Source: Ipomoea triloba
Taxonomy: Eukaryota > Streptophyta > Magnoliopsida > Solanales > Convolvulaceae
Assembly: GCF_003576645.1 (NCBI RefSeq)
Contig: NC_044920.1
Coordinates: forward strand, 12,892,045-12,956,044
Direction of reading: 5' to 3'
Length of the DNA stretch: 64,000 bases
Shown: positions 13,017-24,695 of the stretch, piece after piece
Position numbering within the stretch: the stretch's first letter is position 1
Layout of the letters: each line of letters opens with the position of its first letter
Made by a program: the position numbers and the translations under genes
The notes under the pieces: model-generated
What the model saw: only the letters and a program-made list of their open reading frames with translations
Told to the model about the DNA's origin: nothing
The model's database searches: none

Positions 13017-14668
13017 CTATCCTTCGAAGCACACAGATTTTGGGACCTTACCAAGCGTCCCGTGAACTTTTGCTTCAAGGAATGTCCCAAGATGGGAAAC
13101 ATCCTTGAACTCCCACAAAAATAAAGGAAGAACAACATGCAAGATTGGAGAAATTTTAGCCTCAAACACCCTCCTTAACTCTTCTAGGATGGTGTTCACT
13201 TCCTTTTCCTCATCCTCTCTTCCCCTAAAGATCTTTTCAGTTTTAGCGCTCTCTTCATACCATATCTCCTCACTCCCTTCCTCATTTTCAAATGTAGTCA
13301 AGTCTCTCCACTCAACTTTCTCCATAAGATCAAATGTGAGAATCTCATCATTTTCTATCATCCCTTCCTCTCCTTCCCTTCTCTCATCTTCCCAAAAATT
13401 ACTCTCACTCTCACATGAGTAAAATGAAGCATCATCCCCCTCACTCATCAACTCACTTTCACCCAAGACAAAGGATTCATCTTCCAAAAAGTTAAAGCAA
13501 TCATACTCATATTTAAACAAAAGATAATCCTTATAGTCATAAGTCAATACATCAAAATTTTTCATGGAATCATCCTCGCGAAATTTAAAGCAATCATAAT
13601 CACATGTGATGGAAATATTAATGCAAAGGGAGTCATCCACACAAGCGTCAAGGGTGTTTTCAAAAAGAGCACAAGGATTTTCACGAATATTAGCACAAGA
13701 AAGATTAGGAATTTTACCATATGTTGGCTCTTCATCTTCCCACACCGTCTCAATGTCATCATCACTCTTCATCTCTACCTCCTTTTGATCTTCCAATTCG
13801 AAAATTGGAACTTCTTCAAGCACCGGGGCATAACAATCTATGTTCTCTTCAGCATCCACCTCTTTGCTAGCATTTTGTGCTTTTTCAACCTCTTGTGCAA
13901 TCCTTGGATTGGCTTCCAAAGTGGGGATGTCATCTATGATGGTGGAGTTAGCTCGGGACCCATTCATTTTCATGAGCTCATCCATCATGGATAGCATCTT
14001 CGTTTCAACCTCTTCTAATGGAAGTCCTTCCTCCCGGAGGGTAGCAAGATAGTCTTTTAGTTCGCTCTTGATTTCGGCTTTCAATTTAGCCGTGTCCTCC
14101 TTGGCCATCCTTATGAATGCATCAATTTTCGCTTTTAGAATTTCAATTTCGTCGGTGGCCGGTGGGATATAATCACAAGGATTTGTATGGGTACTATATG
14201 GGAAAGAGGATGGTGTTTCAAAGAAATGGGTAGTATTGTTTTCTAGATGAATTTGTGATGGAGGTGGGTAGTAGGTGTTTAGGTGGGAAGTAGGGAATGA
14301 ATTTGACTCGGGAGTATAGCTTGGGTCGATTGTTCTCATCATTTGTGCAAGCTTACTCTCTATGCTTTGGGATATTTCTTTGGAGCTTAATGAGTCAATT
14401 TCTTGAAAATATGGTGATTGTGAAGGGTAATTTTCTTGGAAAGGTGGAGGTGGTGTTTCAAATGGGTATGGTGATGATTGTGTGTATGAAATGGATAGTG
14501 ATATGGAGGTGGTAAATGGTGGTGTGGAAATGGGTAAGGGTATGGAGGTGGGTAGTGGTATGTTGGTGGAGGGTAAGCATAGATGGAATGGGGGTAATAG
14601 GGATATGGTTGGGGTTGAGAATTTCTATAGGATTGTCCTCCATGATGTGGGTAATCATGGGGATTCAT
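13017..14668 (-). pseudogene. gag-like ORF of the nonautonomous LTR element
   Basis: The minus-strand frame opens at ATG 14668 (MNPHDYPHHGGQSYRNSQPQ), with a proline/tyrosine/histidine-rich N-terminus. A frameshift near 14480 moves into the frame that contains YPSQSPYFQEIDSLSSKEIS and the 441-codon stretch 14342-13017. The middle is a charged helical, probably coiled-coil region (EIEILKAKIDAFIRMAKEDT) followed by a long acidic region (DDIETVWEDEEPTYGKIPNL). It ends GTLGKVPKSVCFEG. No CCHC knuckle or pol domain is visible. A gag-related role is inferred from its position after the PBS. I do not recognise a precise family. Confidence 0.6.
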
Positions 14669-14913
14669 TTTAGCACTTATTGGCAAGCTTCAAATGATTT
14701 GATAGAGAAAAATTCCTGCACAAAGCTTAGCCAACAACAAATATTTGCAACTAAAAGTAGTTGCAAGTGAGCACAAGATATACAATAACAAATAAGCTCA
14801 CTTCTCAAACAAGTAACAAAAATAAGAAAACAAAACAAACAAAAAGAAAACAATTCAAGAACTCTTAAAAATCTACTTCAAAAATGTCAACAAAACTCAA
14901 TGACCGTTTGCCA

Positions 14914-14931
14914 TCCCCGGCAACGACGCCA
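14914..14931 (-). promoter_or_regulatory. tRNA-Asp-type primer-binding site
   Basis: The minus strand reads TGGCGTCGTTGCCGGGGA three bases after the LTR end at 14935. It differs at one position from TGGCGCCGTTGCCGGGGA, the tRNA-Asp PBS typical of Athila-type elements (family knowledge). It fixes the element's orientation. Confidence 0.85.
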
Positions 14932-14934
14932 TTT

Positions 14935-16206
14935 TGATGTTGTGTGTATGGTGGTGAGGGTGAAGTGTGAAGGTGGTAAAACGAAGAGTCAAGACTCCCC
15001 GAGTGTCGTGTCTCTCAAGGATGGCGAATGGGAACCGAATACGTGTTGGCATTCATGAGGTTGAAAGGTAAGAGTTACAAGAATCAAAGGGAGAGGTGTT
15101 GTTCATGGTTGGTTTTGAAGGTAAAAAGGGATAGAAAATACAAAAGGTAAAAGGAAAGGGGTGCATGCCAAAGTTAAGCCAAACGATTGATTATCGTAGG
15201 TAGCTTAGAATTGGGTTTCGGGATTGATCTAGGGAGTCACAGTCTTTGTATTGAGTGGCGTCACTATCAAACTCTCAATCCTCATTCGGTTGAGGCATTT
15301 TATCGAACACCTTGCCTACCACTCCTCTCGGATCTCATCCTTTCGGATTAAGAGCGGAGATATAGATGAGTTAGGCTCGTGAAAGGCCGCTATCGCGCAC
15401 ACTCTCACTTCCACTCGGTTCACTAACTATCCCGGCCGGAAATAGAAGCAAAGATTGAACAACATCATCCATACAAATCATCAATCATACTCCCACAATA
15501 CCAAGATCATAATATCAAATTATAAGCATCAATCCATAGATCAACAAGGGCACACACACCCAACTACTCTACTCTACCATAATAAACATAAATAGAAGCA
15601 ATATAAACAATGCAAGAGTATAAAAGAGTAAACTTTATATTAATAGAAGAGAAATTATACCTAAAGAGTTCTTGGATCTACATCTTCATCTTCAAATCCT
15701 AAATCTATTCTAAGGAGGAATGTTTTCTTCCCCAAAGGGGAAGAATTTGGAAAGGGAAATCAGATCTAAAGCTATTGGGGGCTGCTGGAAACTGATCTAA
15801 AAGACCTATAAAGGGCATATATATAGCCCCCAAAATCTCGCCCTAATAATTTCCGCGCTGTGTCGCGTCCACGCGGCTCACACGCGTGTGAGCGTGCGTG
15901 GTGAAGTTTGCTTCTTCTGTCTTCTTCTATGCTGTAACTCTCGCCGATACGGTTCCATAGCCACCTGTCTCGCCTCATTTGGACATTCCTAGCTCCGGTT
16001 ACGTCCGTTTTACTGAAGTGTCGCCGGAATGTCCTGCAAAGTGCAAGAATTGTGCAAATTATATAAAAACACACAAGATTAGTCTCTAGACCTATATGCA
16101 ATGAAATTACCCTATCTTAGCATGTTTCTAGGCCTAATGGACATCTATTATAGCATATTTTACACCTAAATGACCCCTAAGATATGGCTACTTTTGGCAC
16201 TTATCA
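14935..16206 (-). repeat. LTR (5' LTR in element orientation)
   Basis: Partner of 9656-10967 with a few substitutions and a shorter GC-rich block (palindrome GCTCACACGCGTGTGAGC at 15876-15893). The outer edge is followed by the target duplication GGGGT. Confidence 0.92.
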
Positions 16207-16211
16207 GGGGT

Positions 16212-17142
16212 CCATTTGAATCCTATTTATCCTATCTTCCAGAAGCTTCTTACGTTTAAAAATATTACCAAACACTTTTTTGTTCCAGCAGTTACTTTTG
16301 TTGGTAATATCCGAGATAATCTCCTCAAAACCTCTTCTACTATCACGTAGAGCTTCCCTCCAGATATCTCCGTAGTCATCACGACAGAGCCAAGCAGCTT
16401 CAAAGCGAATGGGTCTAAGATGTCTTTCTGGGGGGTTACCTGCCTTACTAATAAACATCACAGGGTTGTGATCTGAGTGAAGCCTGGGGAGATTCACAAC
16501 CTTCGCTTCCGGGAAAGAAACCTGAGCATTCATGTTCCAGAGTGCTCTATCAAGTCGGCGCAGTTGGATTACTCTGTTACCTACAGCCCGGGACCAAGTA
16601 AACTTAGGACCAGCCGCTCCAGGGTCAATAAGTCCGCAATTATTATATGCGTCCACGAACCTCTGGATGTTATGCATGTTGACCGAATCACTACCCCACT
16701 ACTCTTCCATTGAGGCAATATCGTTGAAGTCCCCAAGGACCACCCACGGACTGTCCACGGAATCACTGAACACTTTGCATTCCTCCCAAAATCGACTCTT
16801 GGCCAAGGGGTTCGACCTAACATAAGAGAACGTGAAAAAACAATCATTTTGCCCAAGGCTACATTTAGTATGAATCGCTTGAGTCGAATGACAGATGATG
16901 TTCAAATTACATGAACCCTGTTTCCAAAACAACAAGAGACCGCCTGCAAAACCCAACGGCTCAACAACGAAATGATTAGTAAAACCAAGGTTGTAAACAA
17001 GCTTAACCATCTTGTCTACCTTAGGAGAACGAATCTCCACAAGACAAAGGACATCGGTCTTGGTCGAGGTTAAAAGCTGCTTGACATGCTTTCTAGCCCG
17101 ACCATTCACGACGCCCCTACAATTCCAGGAAACGACAATCAT
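16212..17142 (-). pseudogene. L1 ORF2, N-terminal APE-like endonuclease part
   Basis: Starts at ATG 17142 (MIVVSWNCRGVVNGRARKHV), the usual endonuclease start of plant L1 ORF2. Further endonuclease motifs are VLCLVEIRSP, WVVLGDFNDIASMEE and the late block RLHSDHNPVMF containing the catalytic SDH. A TAG at 16699 follows SMEE. The frame runs into the LTR element's target duplication at 16211 and resumes at 9650. The start codon overlaps the ORF1 stop (ATGA). Confidence 0.92.
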
Positions 17143-18824
17143 GAGGAAACCGCGACGGGTGGGGAGGTTTGGCAACCGCCATCCCCTGGCGTGGAATCCA
17201 TAACAGTATCTGTGCCGTGAGGGGCAACTGAAGTCTGGTCAGGAGAAATCTGATTAACCTGACCATTACCAAAATGAAAAATACCTGAGTTACCGGTCTT
17301 TTCCATCCAAACATCGGCAACGTTGAAGTTTAAAGGAGGACCCCGACTACCACGACCACCTCTACGATTGGCGCCACGCCCGTGGGAATGACGGCTACCT
17401 CTACTCCCTGTCGGCTGCGTCGGTCTGGGCTGGGAACTGTCATTCATGTTCGGGAGACTAGGAACACTCTCTGGTGGCAAGCTTGTGCTATTGGACGGTT
17501 TGGCGTTGGTTGGGACCGTCGTTGGTCGATTTGCAGTAGCTGGAGGCGCAGGGTTAACACCAGAGTTCTTGGACTTAGGTTGTGACTTGCTAGTTTTAGA
17601 AACCTATGGGGACGGAGCCACATTACTATGGTTAGAATTCACCATTGCATGAGACTTACCTTTGCCTCGTCTGGTCTGATCAAGATTGTTCCTTCCCGGG
17701 GTCGGGACTGCATCGTCATTCATCTCACCATCTGCATGCTGCAGAACATCAAAGGAATTCCTCCTTGGACTTTTGGACTGTGTATTCTGATTGGTCTGTT
17801 TGTTGTTATTTCTACGATCTGGCAAAGCATCTTTCCTAGTAACCAGCATCCAGGAACCGTATTTCCGAACCGGTGGGGAATTGGCAGGGCCTGAAACACC
17901 CGAGGTATGTTCCGCCTCACCCTCCTTTTCGCCAGTTGGAGTATTGTTGAGACCACCTTCGTTAGGTTCGGCTGCTGTAGTAACTGTGTGAGGGCAAACC
18001 TGCTCTCTGTGGCCAACCGTGCCGCAATTGAAACAAACTACGTGTAGTCCTTCATACTCGACAGCTCGGTGTTTATCTCGAACCTAGACATGAGTGACCA
18101 AAGGTTTATCAAGATCAATCTCGATCGCTGCACGGGCGAATCTCCCTCTCGCAACTCCTACTGTGGTACGATCTAACTTGAGAGGCTTACCTACGTTTTC
18201 TAGGACGCTTTTGATGACATCTTCCCGGAAATATTCCACCGGGAGTCTTGGAATCCGAACCCAAACCGCCATTTTGGTAAGTTTTGCCGTGAGGGGATCG
18301 AATTCTGGCTGCCACCTTTGGATGACTAGGTAGTTGTCGAAGATTTTCCATGGTCCGTCTAATAAGACGTGCATGTAATCAACTGTGTTGCTAAAACGTG
18401 CCACAAAGAAACCATACCCTATGTCGATGAAGTCCAGTCTCCCTTGAAGGTTCCAGATCCCCGGAAGACGCTGTTTCAGCACATTAAAGTTGATACTTTT
18501 ACCTAAATACTTCACGATCAGGGCCATCTTCCATGGACGGCAAAGCTCCGTTCTCAGTTCTTTCGAAAGTTTGACACGGGGGCAACCATCTGGAGTTTCT
18601 TGATCGTCCATCTCAGTATCTAATTCGATCACCGGATCTTCGAACGCCCAGTCAAGAGTGTCTGGAATCACTGGTACGTCATCAAAACTCTGGGATGGCG
18701 CCGAAACTGTGTCAGCAAACGACCTCTTCGTCGTCTTCGATTTTTTATGCATGTGTTGGGAAGCTACGTCATCTTCAGGAGGAGGCGACGGTGGTGGTAC
18801 AGAGGCTCCTGGCGGAACCTCCAT
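17139..18824 (-). pseudogene. L1 ORF1 (DUF4283 and CCHC zinc knuckle)
   Basis: RNA-binding gag-like protein of plant L1 elements. The first ATG in frame is at 18824 (MEVPPGASVPPPSPPPED). DUF4283 covers roughly KLSKELRTELCRPWKMALI to the end of GVARGRFARAAIEIDLD. It is followed by the knuckle CFNCGTVGHREQVC and a basic, RG-rich tail (HSHGRGANRRGGRGSRG). Two TAG stops break it, at 18084 (after LVTHV, probably glutamine) and at 17604. The TGA at 17141-17139 overlaps the ORF2 start. Confidence 0.92.
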
Positions 18825-18948
18825 ACCTAGCGGCTGGGACGCCGTCGTAACGGCTAGGGCAACCGGAAAAACTACCAAAAATAAAACGGTAAATCAAGAG
18901 AGAAAATCAGTCCCCAGTCTTTATCTATATTTTTCAAGGTCTTCACTC

Positions 18949-19880
18949 TTGGCGTTGTCAGTAATGATACTAAAAAGGGATGAGAGAGCCAAAGATGCCA
19001 AAGGAGACAAACATTACTTGGAGTCCCAAGTTCCAATAGAAGCAAAGCGCGCAAAGGAGGAAGAACAACCATCAATCCAAGTGGTACAGTGATGTAGTGC
19101 CTTTTGTACCTTACCAAGACGGTAGTGGCGAAAGGTTCCGATAAGAAAATCTGCCAATATATGGACTAAGAAATGGGATAGGCAGCGAAAGATTGACTAT
19201 ATCTCCACTCGCAATTATGCAATTGAGAGTCAACTACGCAAGATTGATGAAGATAATGAGTGCGAGAAAAGAAAGAGAAAGATAGATGTTGCTGAAGTTG
19301 AGAAGAGAATGCAAGAACGCCTTGACTCTTTTCAAAGGGTCACATGGAGTGCATCAAATGCAACTCTCACAAGCATAGTGTTCGAGATCTTGAGAAATAA
19401 TTTTGCATCCTTTGCAGACGGAATGAACATTGGAAAGTTGATTAGATGGTGGCATTGTGGAGTGATTCAAGGAGATAATATTTTGGAAGCCTTCAACAAC
19501 TACCACGACTTCAAGATATCACATATGTATTATCATGTAGTGGTAAAAGGCAACATCGTATCCACTCGCTAGCAAATAAACGCCGTTTTGGACATTGCGG
19601 AAGAAAAAGCAAGGAAGAATCAACAAGTGCAAGGATTCAAGCTTCGCAATGATTAATATGTTGTAATGTTTATTTACTTTATGTTTTTTGCACTGAAATG
19701 TAATTGTAATACTTTTGAGATTATTAATTTAAAATTTTCAGTGTTGGTTGAGTAGTGTTTTAAATTTCTAGCACTTAAATTCCTTATAGATAGGCTAAAT
19801 TGTAATGAAAAATCAATTCAAGTTTTAAAACAGTCTTATAATGTGATTATAGGTTTTGGCATCATCGAAAATGGGGAAAT
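18949..19880 (+). other. 3' internal region and PPT of a SIRE/Maximus-like copia element
   Basis: Continues the plus-strand frame interrupted by the L1. Charged ORF fragments (ESQVPIEAKRAKEEEQPS; 19309-19572) lie where these elements carry a downstream or env-like ORF, but no domain is recognisable. GAAAATGGGGAAAT at 19867-19880 directly before TGTTAGAAAC is a polypurine tract plus LTR start, and the CATCATCG context before it is common in this lineage. Broken and nonfunctional. Confidence 0.55.
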
Positions 19881-20176
19881 TGTTAGAAACATTTGTAATT
19901 TAAGTTTTGATGATACCAAAAGTTAGGAATTTAGTCCCCTATTTATTTTATCTTTTAGACTTAGGTTATTTTTGCTCAAATTCTAATAATCTGAATGGTA
20001 ACTCGAGAAGTCAATTTTTGAATAGTCAAAGCAATTCGAATCATAGCTCGAAAGTTTACGTTTTGGTTAGTCTCAACAAAAGATTCAAATAGTAACTCGA
20101 ATGGTTACCTTTCGAATAACTCGAGATGAATATCTCGAAGAATTGAAGACTTGAAGAGTTTGAGATGGGGATTTGA
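19881..20176 (+). repeat. SIRE/Maximus-like LTR, first part
   Basis: Starts TGTTAGAAAC followed by TTTTGATGATACCAAAAG, typical of this copia lineage. Many CTCGAA/TTCGAA hexamers follow. It is interrupted at 20176 by another element and resumes at 26067 with the same hexamer-rich style. GATTTGA occurs on both sides of the break. Confidence 0.65.
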
Positions 20177-20643
20177 TGTTGTGGAATTTCAGCTGTAACA
20201 ACGCCAACATGAAGTCTGAACAAGAAAACTGTGTGCTACGACCGAACACGAAGGAATTTGAAATGAATAGGAACATAACTCTGTGCCGTGTTTATAAAAC
20301 ACTACCTTAAAAGCGTAAATTTTCCGGTGACGGTTCAGGCACGCTTTCGACAGGCTACACAGATAAGTAACACAGTGTTGTGCTCAGAGAGGAAAAGAAG
20401 AAGCTATGAATGAATGAACAAGATGCAGTCCTCGTCTGTCCTTGTTCGAATATGGAGAATGCAATTTATAGGCTAGAGCTCAACTAATTTCTCCTTGCAG
20501 ACCACACATTTGCACTAATTTCGTGGGTATGAATATGGAACACAAACATGCTCACGTCTCAACCATGCAAATAGGGAGGATGACTGATTTGGACAGATCC
20601 GAAACTCAAGGAAAATTAATCTTTATAGAATGGTTTTCCAACA
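20177..20643 (-). repeat. copia LTR (3' in element orientation)
   Basis: 467 bp, close match to 25596-26066 with scattered substitutions (for example AGAGAGG versus AGATAGG near 20387/25807). Confidence 0.92.
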
Positions 20644-21044
20644 ATCCCCCACCCATTCATAAAGATGGCTAAAAAAAATATGTCTGAGCAGTACACCAAA
20701 CCTTAATGTTAGTGAATCAGCTCTTGACCTAACATGTAGTGACATTGAGTAATTTTCTTTCCAAGAGTGATATGAAGCTTGAACTCTTTGGTTAGATAAA
20801 TTTTGAACTTAATGCACACATCGACTTTTACACAACCCCGTTATGTCTATCTCAATATAGACTTTTTAGATCCGTCAAGTCTATCTTAATATAGACTTTA
20901 CCTTTGTCAAATCTATCTCAACGTAGACCAATTATTACAGGCTACAGAGTGAATTATGACTATTTATTTTCAGAAATTAGATGTAAGTCTTTCCATGATT
21001 TCATTTGGCCACCTTAGTGGTATCCATCATGAATTCCTTACCTC

Positions 21045-21390
21045 ACATGTTTTAAACCTATCTCCCTTGATGTTTCAAGGATGACCTTTCTGTTTAAACA
21101 TTTTGTGAGAGGATCTGCAATATTTCTCTCAGCCGGACTTCACATATTTCATTACCCCGTTGTCAATTAACTGTCGTATAGACTCATGTCTAACTCTTAT
21201 GTGTCTTTTCTTCCCATTCTAGACAAATTTTTTTCCCACAAATGATAGTTTAAGAATCATAATGCATAGGTACTGAAGTTGTGGAACACCCCCACAACTG
21301 CACATCTACCAACATATTTCTTAACCACTCAATTTCTTGGCTTGGAAGACCAAGTGCTAAGAATTTTGCTTTCATAGTTGATCTAGCTAT
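21045..21390 (-). pseudogene. copia RNase H C-terminal remnant
   Basis: The minus strand gives ARSTMKAKFLALGLPSQEIE then WLRNMLVDVQLWG, later KRHIRVRHESIRQLIDNG and VMKYVKSG. A frame-shifted ADPLTK-like stretch follows. This is the order seen at the C-terminus of copia pol. Several stops and frameshifts are present. It agrees with the minus orientation deduced from the PPT. Confidence 0.75.
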
Positions 21391-21399
21391 GCAAGATTG

Positions 21400-23106
21400 G
21401 TTTGGTGGATTTTCATGAAGTGGCTACACCTCACATTGTGAACATATATCCACCAATCACTGAACCTCAGATTCTCATGAGTGCTTTAGAAAGATAGCCC
21501 ATTATCTTTCATGCAAGGCGGTTAACCCTTTTTACTCAAGTAAGTGATTTCGTTAGGTCTATCTCAATATAGACTATACCTAAATTAGGGTATGAAATCA
21601 TTAAGAGCATTTTATGCTCACCCTCTCAATTATTAATCAATGAATTCATTAAGTCCATCTCAATAGGACCACCCATCGCATAGGGTTATAAATTCATTAA
21701 GAGTTGTAGCTCAACCTCACTAGTACACACATCATAGGAATAAGCAATTAGTGTACTACTTTGTGATTCTTTCCATGGCTTCGTTTGACCACAAAAGTGG
21801 GATCCACCACGAATTCATCACCTCTTAGGGCTTTAAATAATCCCATCAAGAATTCAACAACTAACCTCATAATTAGTCATTTCTTTTAAAGTAAGTTGAT
21901 ACTCTCGATCAAACTTATGTACACTTTGACATGTACTTTATTTTCTCACAAGTAATTCCCCTGAGATTCCATGTTTAACATGAAACATTTTTCATCATTC
22001 TAGGTACCATAGGCTGGCTTCTAAACAAGAAATGCACGGCGTTAATTACCCCCACAATGCAACACTTACAAATATTTTTCTCAAAATATTTGTTAATATT
22101 TGTTTTCTTACCCAAAGCATATTGTGTCATGCAGACTTTATAGCAACTATGCACTTGGTTAATACATACTTAATAGTGGAATACATTTCAACCAAATAGG
22201 TTTCCTTAAACCACTACTATTTTCCTTTATATAGGAATATTCGTAGATCTTCAAAATGACTCAATTAAGATTTTAAATAGCATGTATAAATGCACATTGC
22301 CTCACAGAAATAATGTTGATTGCACGTTGCTTCAGATTGTACAACATAATCATAAATTTTACATACTTGAGAAAAATAGATCTCATACTCAAAGATTATA
22401 TCCAAATTGGCATTTATTATAGAAGAATTTATTTACATAAATTTCAACAAGATGAAATTTAGCATCTATAATTTAGCATTTAAAGTTACGTTATTTCAAC
22501 TTCACTATTTTTCCTTCACTAGAGAAGATTCATAACTCATATAAAGCATTGATATGACAATATAAATTTCATATTTATTCTCAAAAGAATAAATATTCCC
22601 CACTTATATATAAAATGGTAATTTAATTCAACATTATTATTTCACCACTTAAAGCAATATTTATTTGCAATGGCTTAATTATTTAACATCATGTTATGAA
22701 AGTCAAACTCATTTCAAGTGAGGATCAAGTGACACTTCAACTAGCCTGCATGATCAACATCTTACTTCTTAAAAACTCTCAGGTCGAATGGTGAAACCGA
22801 AGTTTACTTAAAAACCATTTTCCTAGATGGAGTATTCAAGAACGATGACTCTTCCATGCTACCAACAAATTACAATTAAAGCCTTTGGTACATGCTTATC
22901 ATGCTTGTACAAATAATTTTGGTACATAATTAAATGTCTACAATAATATGACAATAATATATATGCATCTCATATTCAATATTTGAAGGAACAAAAAACT
23001 CCCACTAATAAATTAATCATGTGTATGATAAATTTGTGTTCCTCAATTATTTAACACATGAACAATTTTCAACTTCATGCACTTTCTTGACTTTTCATCA
23101 AAATAA
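21400..23106. other. Noncoding interior of the decayed copia element
   Basis: AT-rich and without recognisable pol domains. The GTCTATCTCAATATAGAC-type short palindrome seen at 20846 and 20880 (left of this stretch) recurs near 21562. Otherwise nothing supportable is seen. Confidence 0.5.
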
Positions 23107-23115
23107 AGAATTTGG

Positions 23116-23312
23116 GAGTTAATTCCACTTTTGGTCCTAGACTTATTAGGCGTTTGACAGAATTAGTCCTCCATAATAAAAAATGGTCAGATTCTAGCCA
23201 CGCTTTTTGGTCACCGGACACTTTTAGTCCTCCGTGACTTGTGCCGTCTGTGGACTGTGAATTAGAAGGGCTTTTTGGTCTTTTTATGTTGTCTTCTCCT
23301 AATTCTTTTTAG
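23116..23312 (+). repeat. Pack-MULE left terminal inverted repeat
   Basis: Pairs with 24696-24885 with few mismatches, from the tip to GTTGTCTTCT. Confidence 0.92.
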
Positions 23313-23317
23313 GCTGC

Positions 23318-23565
23318 GTGGATGCTAATTTTCCGAGCAGGTCGCCGCCGAATTGGTTGATGGAGGAGCTAACGATTCTAAATGTCTGCATTCTTCGCCA
23401 GAATTATTGCTACGATGAGGTCTCACGGCGCGAAGCCGTTAACGATAGCCAGCTCCATAATAACGTATGCGGAGGATTCCGACATCAGAACCCGACAACG
23501 GCGGCGGAGGCAGAGGAAGTTTGCAGAGCCCGACGTCGCATTTTTATGTATTTTTTTTATTTTGC
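23318..23565 (+). pseudogene. Captured fragment resembling an NPH3-domain (BTB-NPH3) protein
   Basis: A GC-rich, gene-like block in AT-rich surroundings. One frame gives SRSPPNWLMEELTILN. Shifting frame near 23375 gives AFFARIIATMRSHGAKPLTI then ASSIITYAED. The W-x(2-3)-E-L-x-x-L, then R-x-I-x-x-M-x-x-x-G-x-x pattern with TIASxIITY resembles NPH3 domains, which act in phototropin signalling and ubiquitin ligase adaptors. The frameshift makes it nonfunctional. The assignment is from memory of the motif and is tentative. Confidence 0.45.
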
Positions 23566-24239
23566 ATAAATGAATGCAACTGTTATTGCCCATCCTCTGT
23601 TATTTGCTTAGAGGTTTAATTGGAGAAGATCGAGAAGCACTAAATAAGGATGTCTGATTGTCTGTGAACTTGATCCTAGCCATGTTTCAGAGCTTAAGAT
23701 GTTGGGCTTATATTGAGGATTTGAGGTAAGATGAAAACAAATATTCATTTCTATATTTGACCATTTCCATGAAAGATACCTATTTATTCCAATATGGAGA
23801 CAGAAAATGTAAAATGAAAAGCATTAATGGTCAATTACGGAGTATTCATCTGCAAATTCATATTTGTTGTAGGGGGTTCGCCTTCTCTTGGCTATGTGAA
23901 CGTACATCATACCTAAACAGAGAATGGTAAACTGTAAACTAGCCATTCAGACTGAGGTTTGTCTCCCTAGGTTCTTAGAGTCCAAGCAATACAAGCTTTG
24001 ATAGAGTAAACCAATTGTAGTATGCGTAAAGGCGGTGTTTCCGATAAACTTCCTGTGTTGTCTCCTCATAACGACCACATTCCTCAGAACCTCCACCTGC
24101 TGCAAAACGAGCTAGAGAAGAGGATATCGGCGATCCTCGAGCACTAAAATTTCAGTACGCGGCTCTGAAACAAAAAAGGCCACCAACATATATATAAGCT
24201 AAAGATGGAAATGGCACAACTGATAACCCGAATACGAGT

Positions 24240-24635
24240 TTACCTGATGGTCACAAACTTGTTAGTTCCATGCTTAGCCCAGTGAGTCCTTAAATCGATA
24301 GGGTTAGCGAAGTTATAGCGTTCAGCCGCGAGTTTCTCCAAAACCTTTTTGAATGCACCCTGGCTCATCTTCCGTCCAGCAATCCTTGCTCCGCGTCTCG
24401 TGTTGTTCATAGGCAAAGGGTACATTGATATAGTTGTGGTGCAACACGCTGACTGCCAACCTCCACATCCCCATCGGTAGCACTGTTGAGGTGTCCCGGT
24501 GCAGGTACACACAGGAGTTGGGATGCACGAGATATCCATATCTACCCCGCTTATAACCACATCTATACTCTTCTTTGCTGGCTTTGCACGCTGTGCAGGG
24601 GAGTTGTCATTCTTCTTTGATGCAGTTGGTGTTCA
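24240..24635 (-). pseudogene. Captured BBR/BPC (GAGA-binding) C-terminal DNA-binding domain
   Basis: Minus-strand open frame of about 130 codons, from SKKNDNSPAQRAKPAKKSID through GVDMDISCIPTPVC, the cysteine cluster CTCTGTPQQCYRWGCGGWQS then ACCTTTISMYPLP, ARIAGRKMSQGAFKKVLEKL and THWAKHGTNKFVTIR before a TAA. This matches the class I BPC C-terminal domain, which binds GAGA repeats, with all domain cysteines kept. The N-terminal part of a normal BPC protein (about 280 residues) is missing. The donor gene is elsewhere in the genome. Confidence 0.93.
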
Positions 24636-24695
24636 AACTCTGTTCATCTTTGTTCTTGTTGTAGCTGAAAACAACCACTAAAATGGAGGAATAAA

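Larger units (their letters stand above)
9656..16206 (-). mobile_element. Athila/Tat-like gag-only LTR retrotransposon, 6.55 kb, nonautonomous
   Basis: Two LTRs (1312 and 1272 bp) begin TGAT and end ATCA, and the whole is flanked by GGGGT at 9651-9655 and 16207-16211. Orientation is minus: a primer-binding site matching the 3' end of tRNA-Asp follows the right-hand LTR, and a purine-rich tract precedes the left-hand LTR. The 3.97-kb interior has one gag-like reading frame and no protease, RT, RNase H or integrase. The GACGTTAAACCATGGCGC stretch near 12979-12996 (minus strand) and CTTGAGGACAAGC upstream of the PPT resemble the 3' region of Athila/Tat elements (family knowledge). It inserted into L1 ORF2. 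Confidence 0.88.
6453..18936 (-). mobile_element. L1-type LINE, decayed, split by an LTR element
   Basis: Non-LTR retrotransposon on the minus strand. It is flanked by the 12-bp duplication AGGTCTTCACTC at 6441-6452 and 18937-18948. The poly-A tail appears as a T-run at 6454-6464. The order is 5' leader, ORF1 (DUF4283 and CCHC), ORF2 (endonuclease, reverse transcriptase, zinc-binding, RNase H), 3' end. Subtracting the inserted LTR element (9656-16206) and its 5-bp duplication leaves about 5.9 kb, the usual size of a full-length plant L1. At least six premature stops and one frameshift show it is inactive. Confidence 0.93.

Noticed and set aside
14387..14658. His/Tyr/Pro-rich ORFs in two minus frames as separate genes
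   Set aside because: One is the N-terminus of the gag-like protein, the other its frame shadow.
9656..16206. Reading the Athila/Tat-like element in plus orientation
   Set aside because: Sequence after the left LTR is not a PBS; the tRNA-Asp PBS, PPT and gag frame all point to minus.
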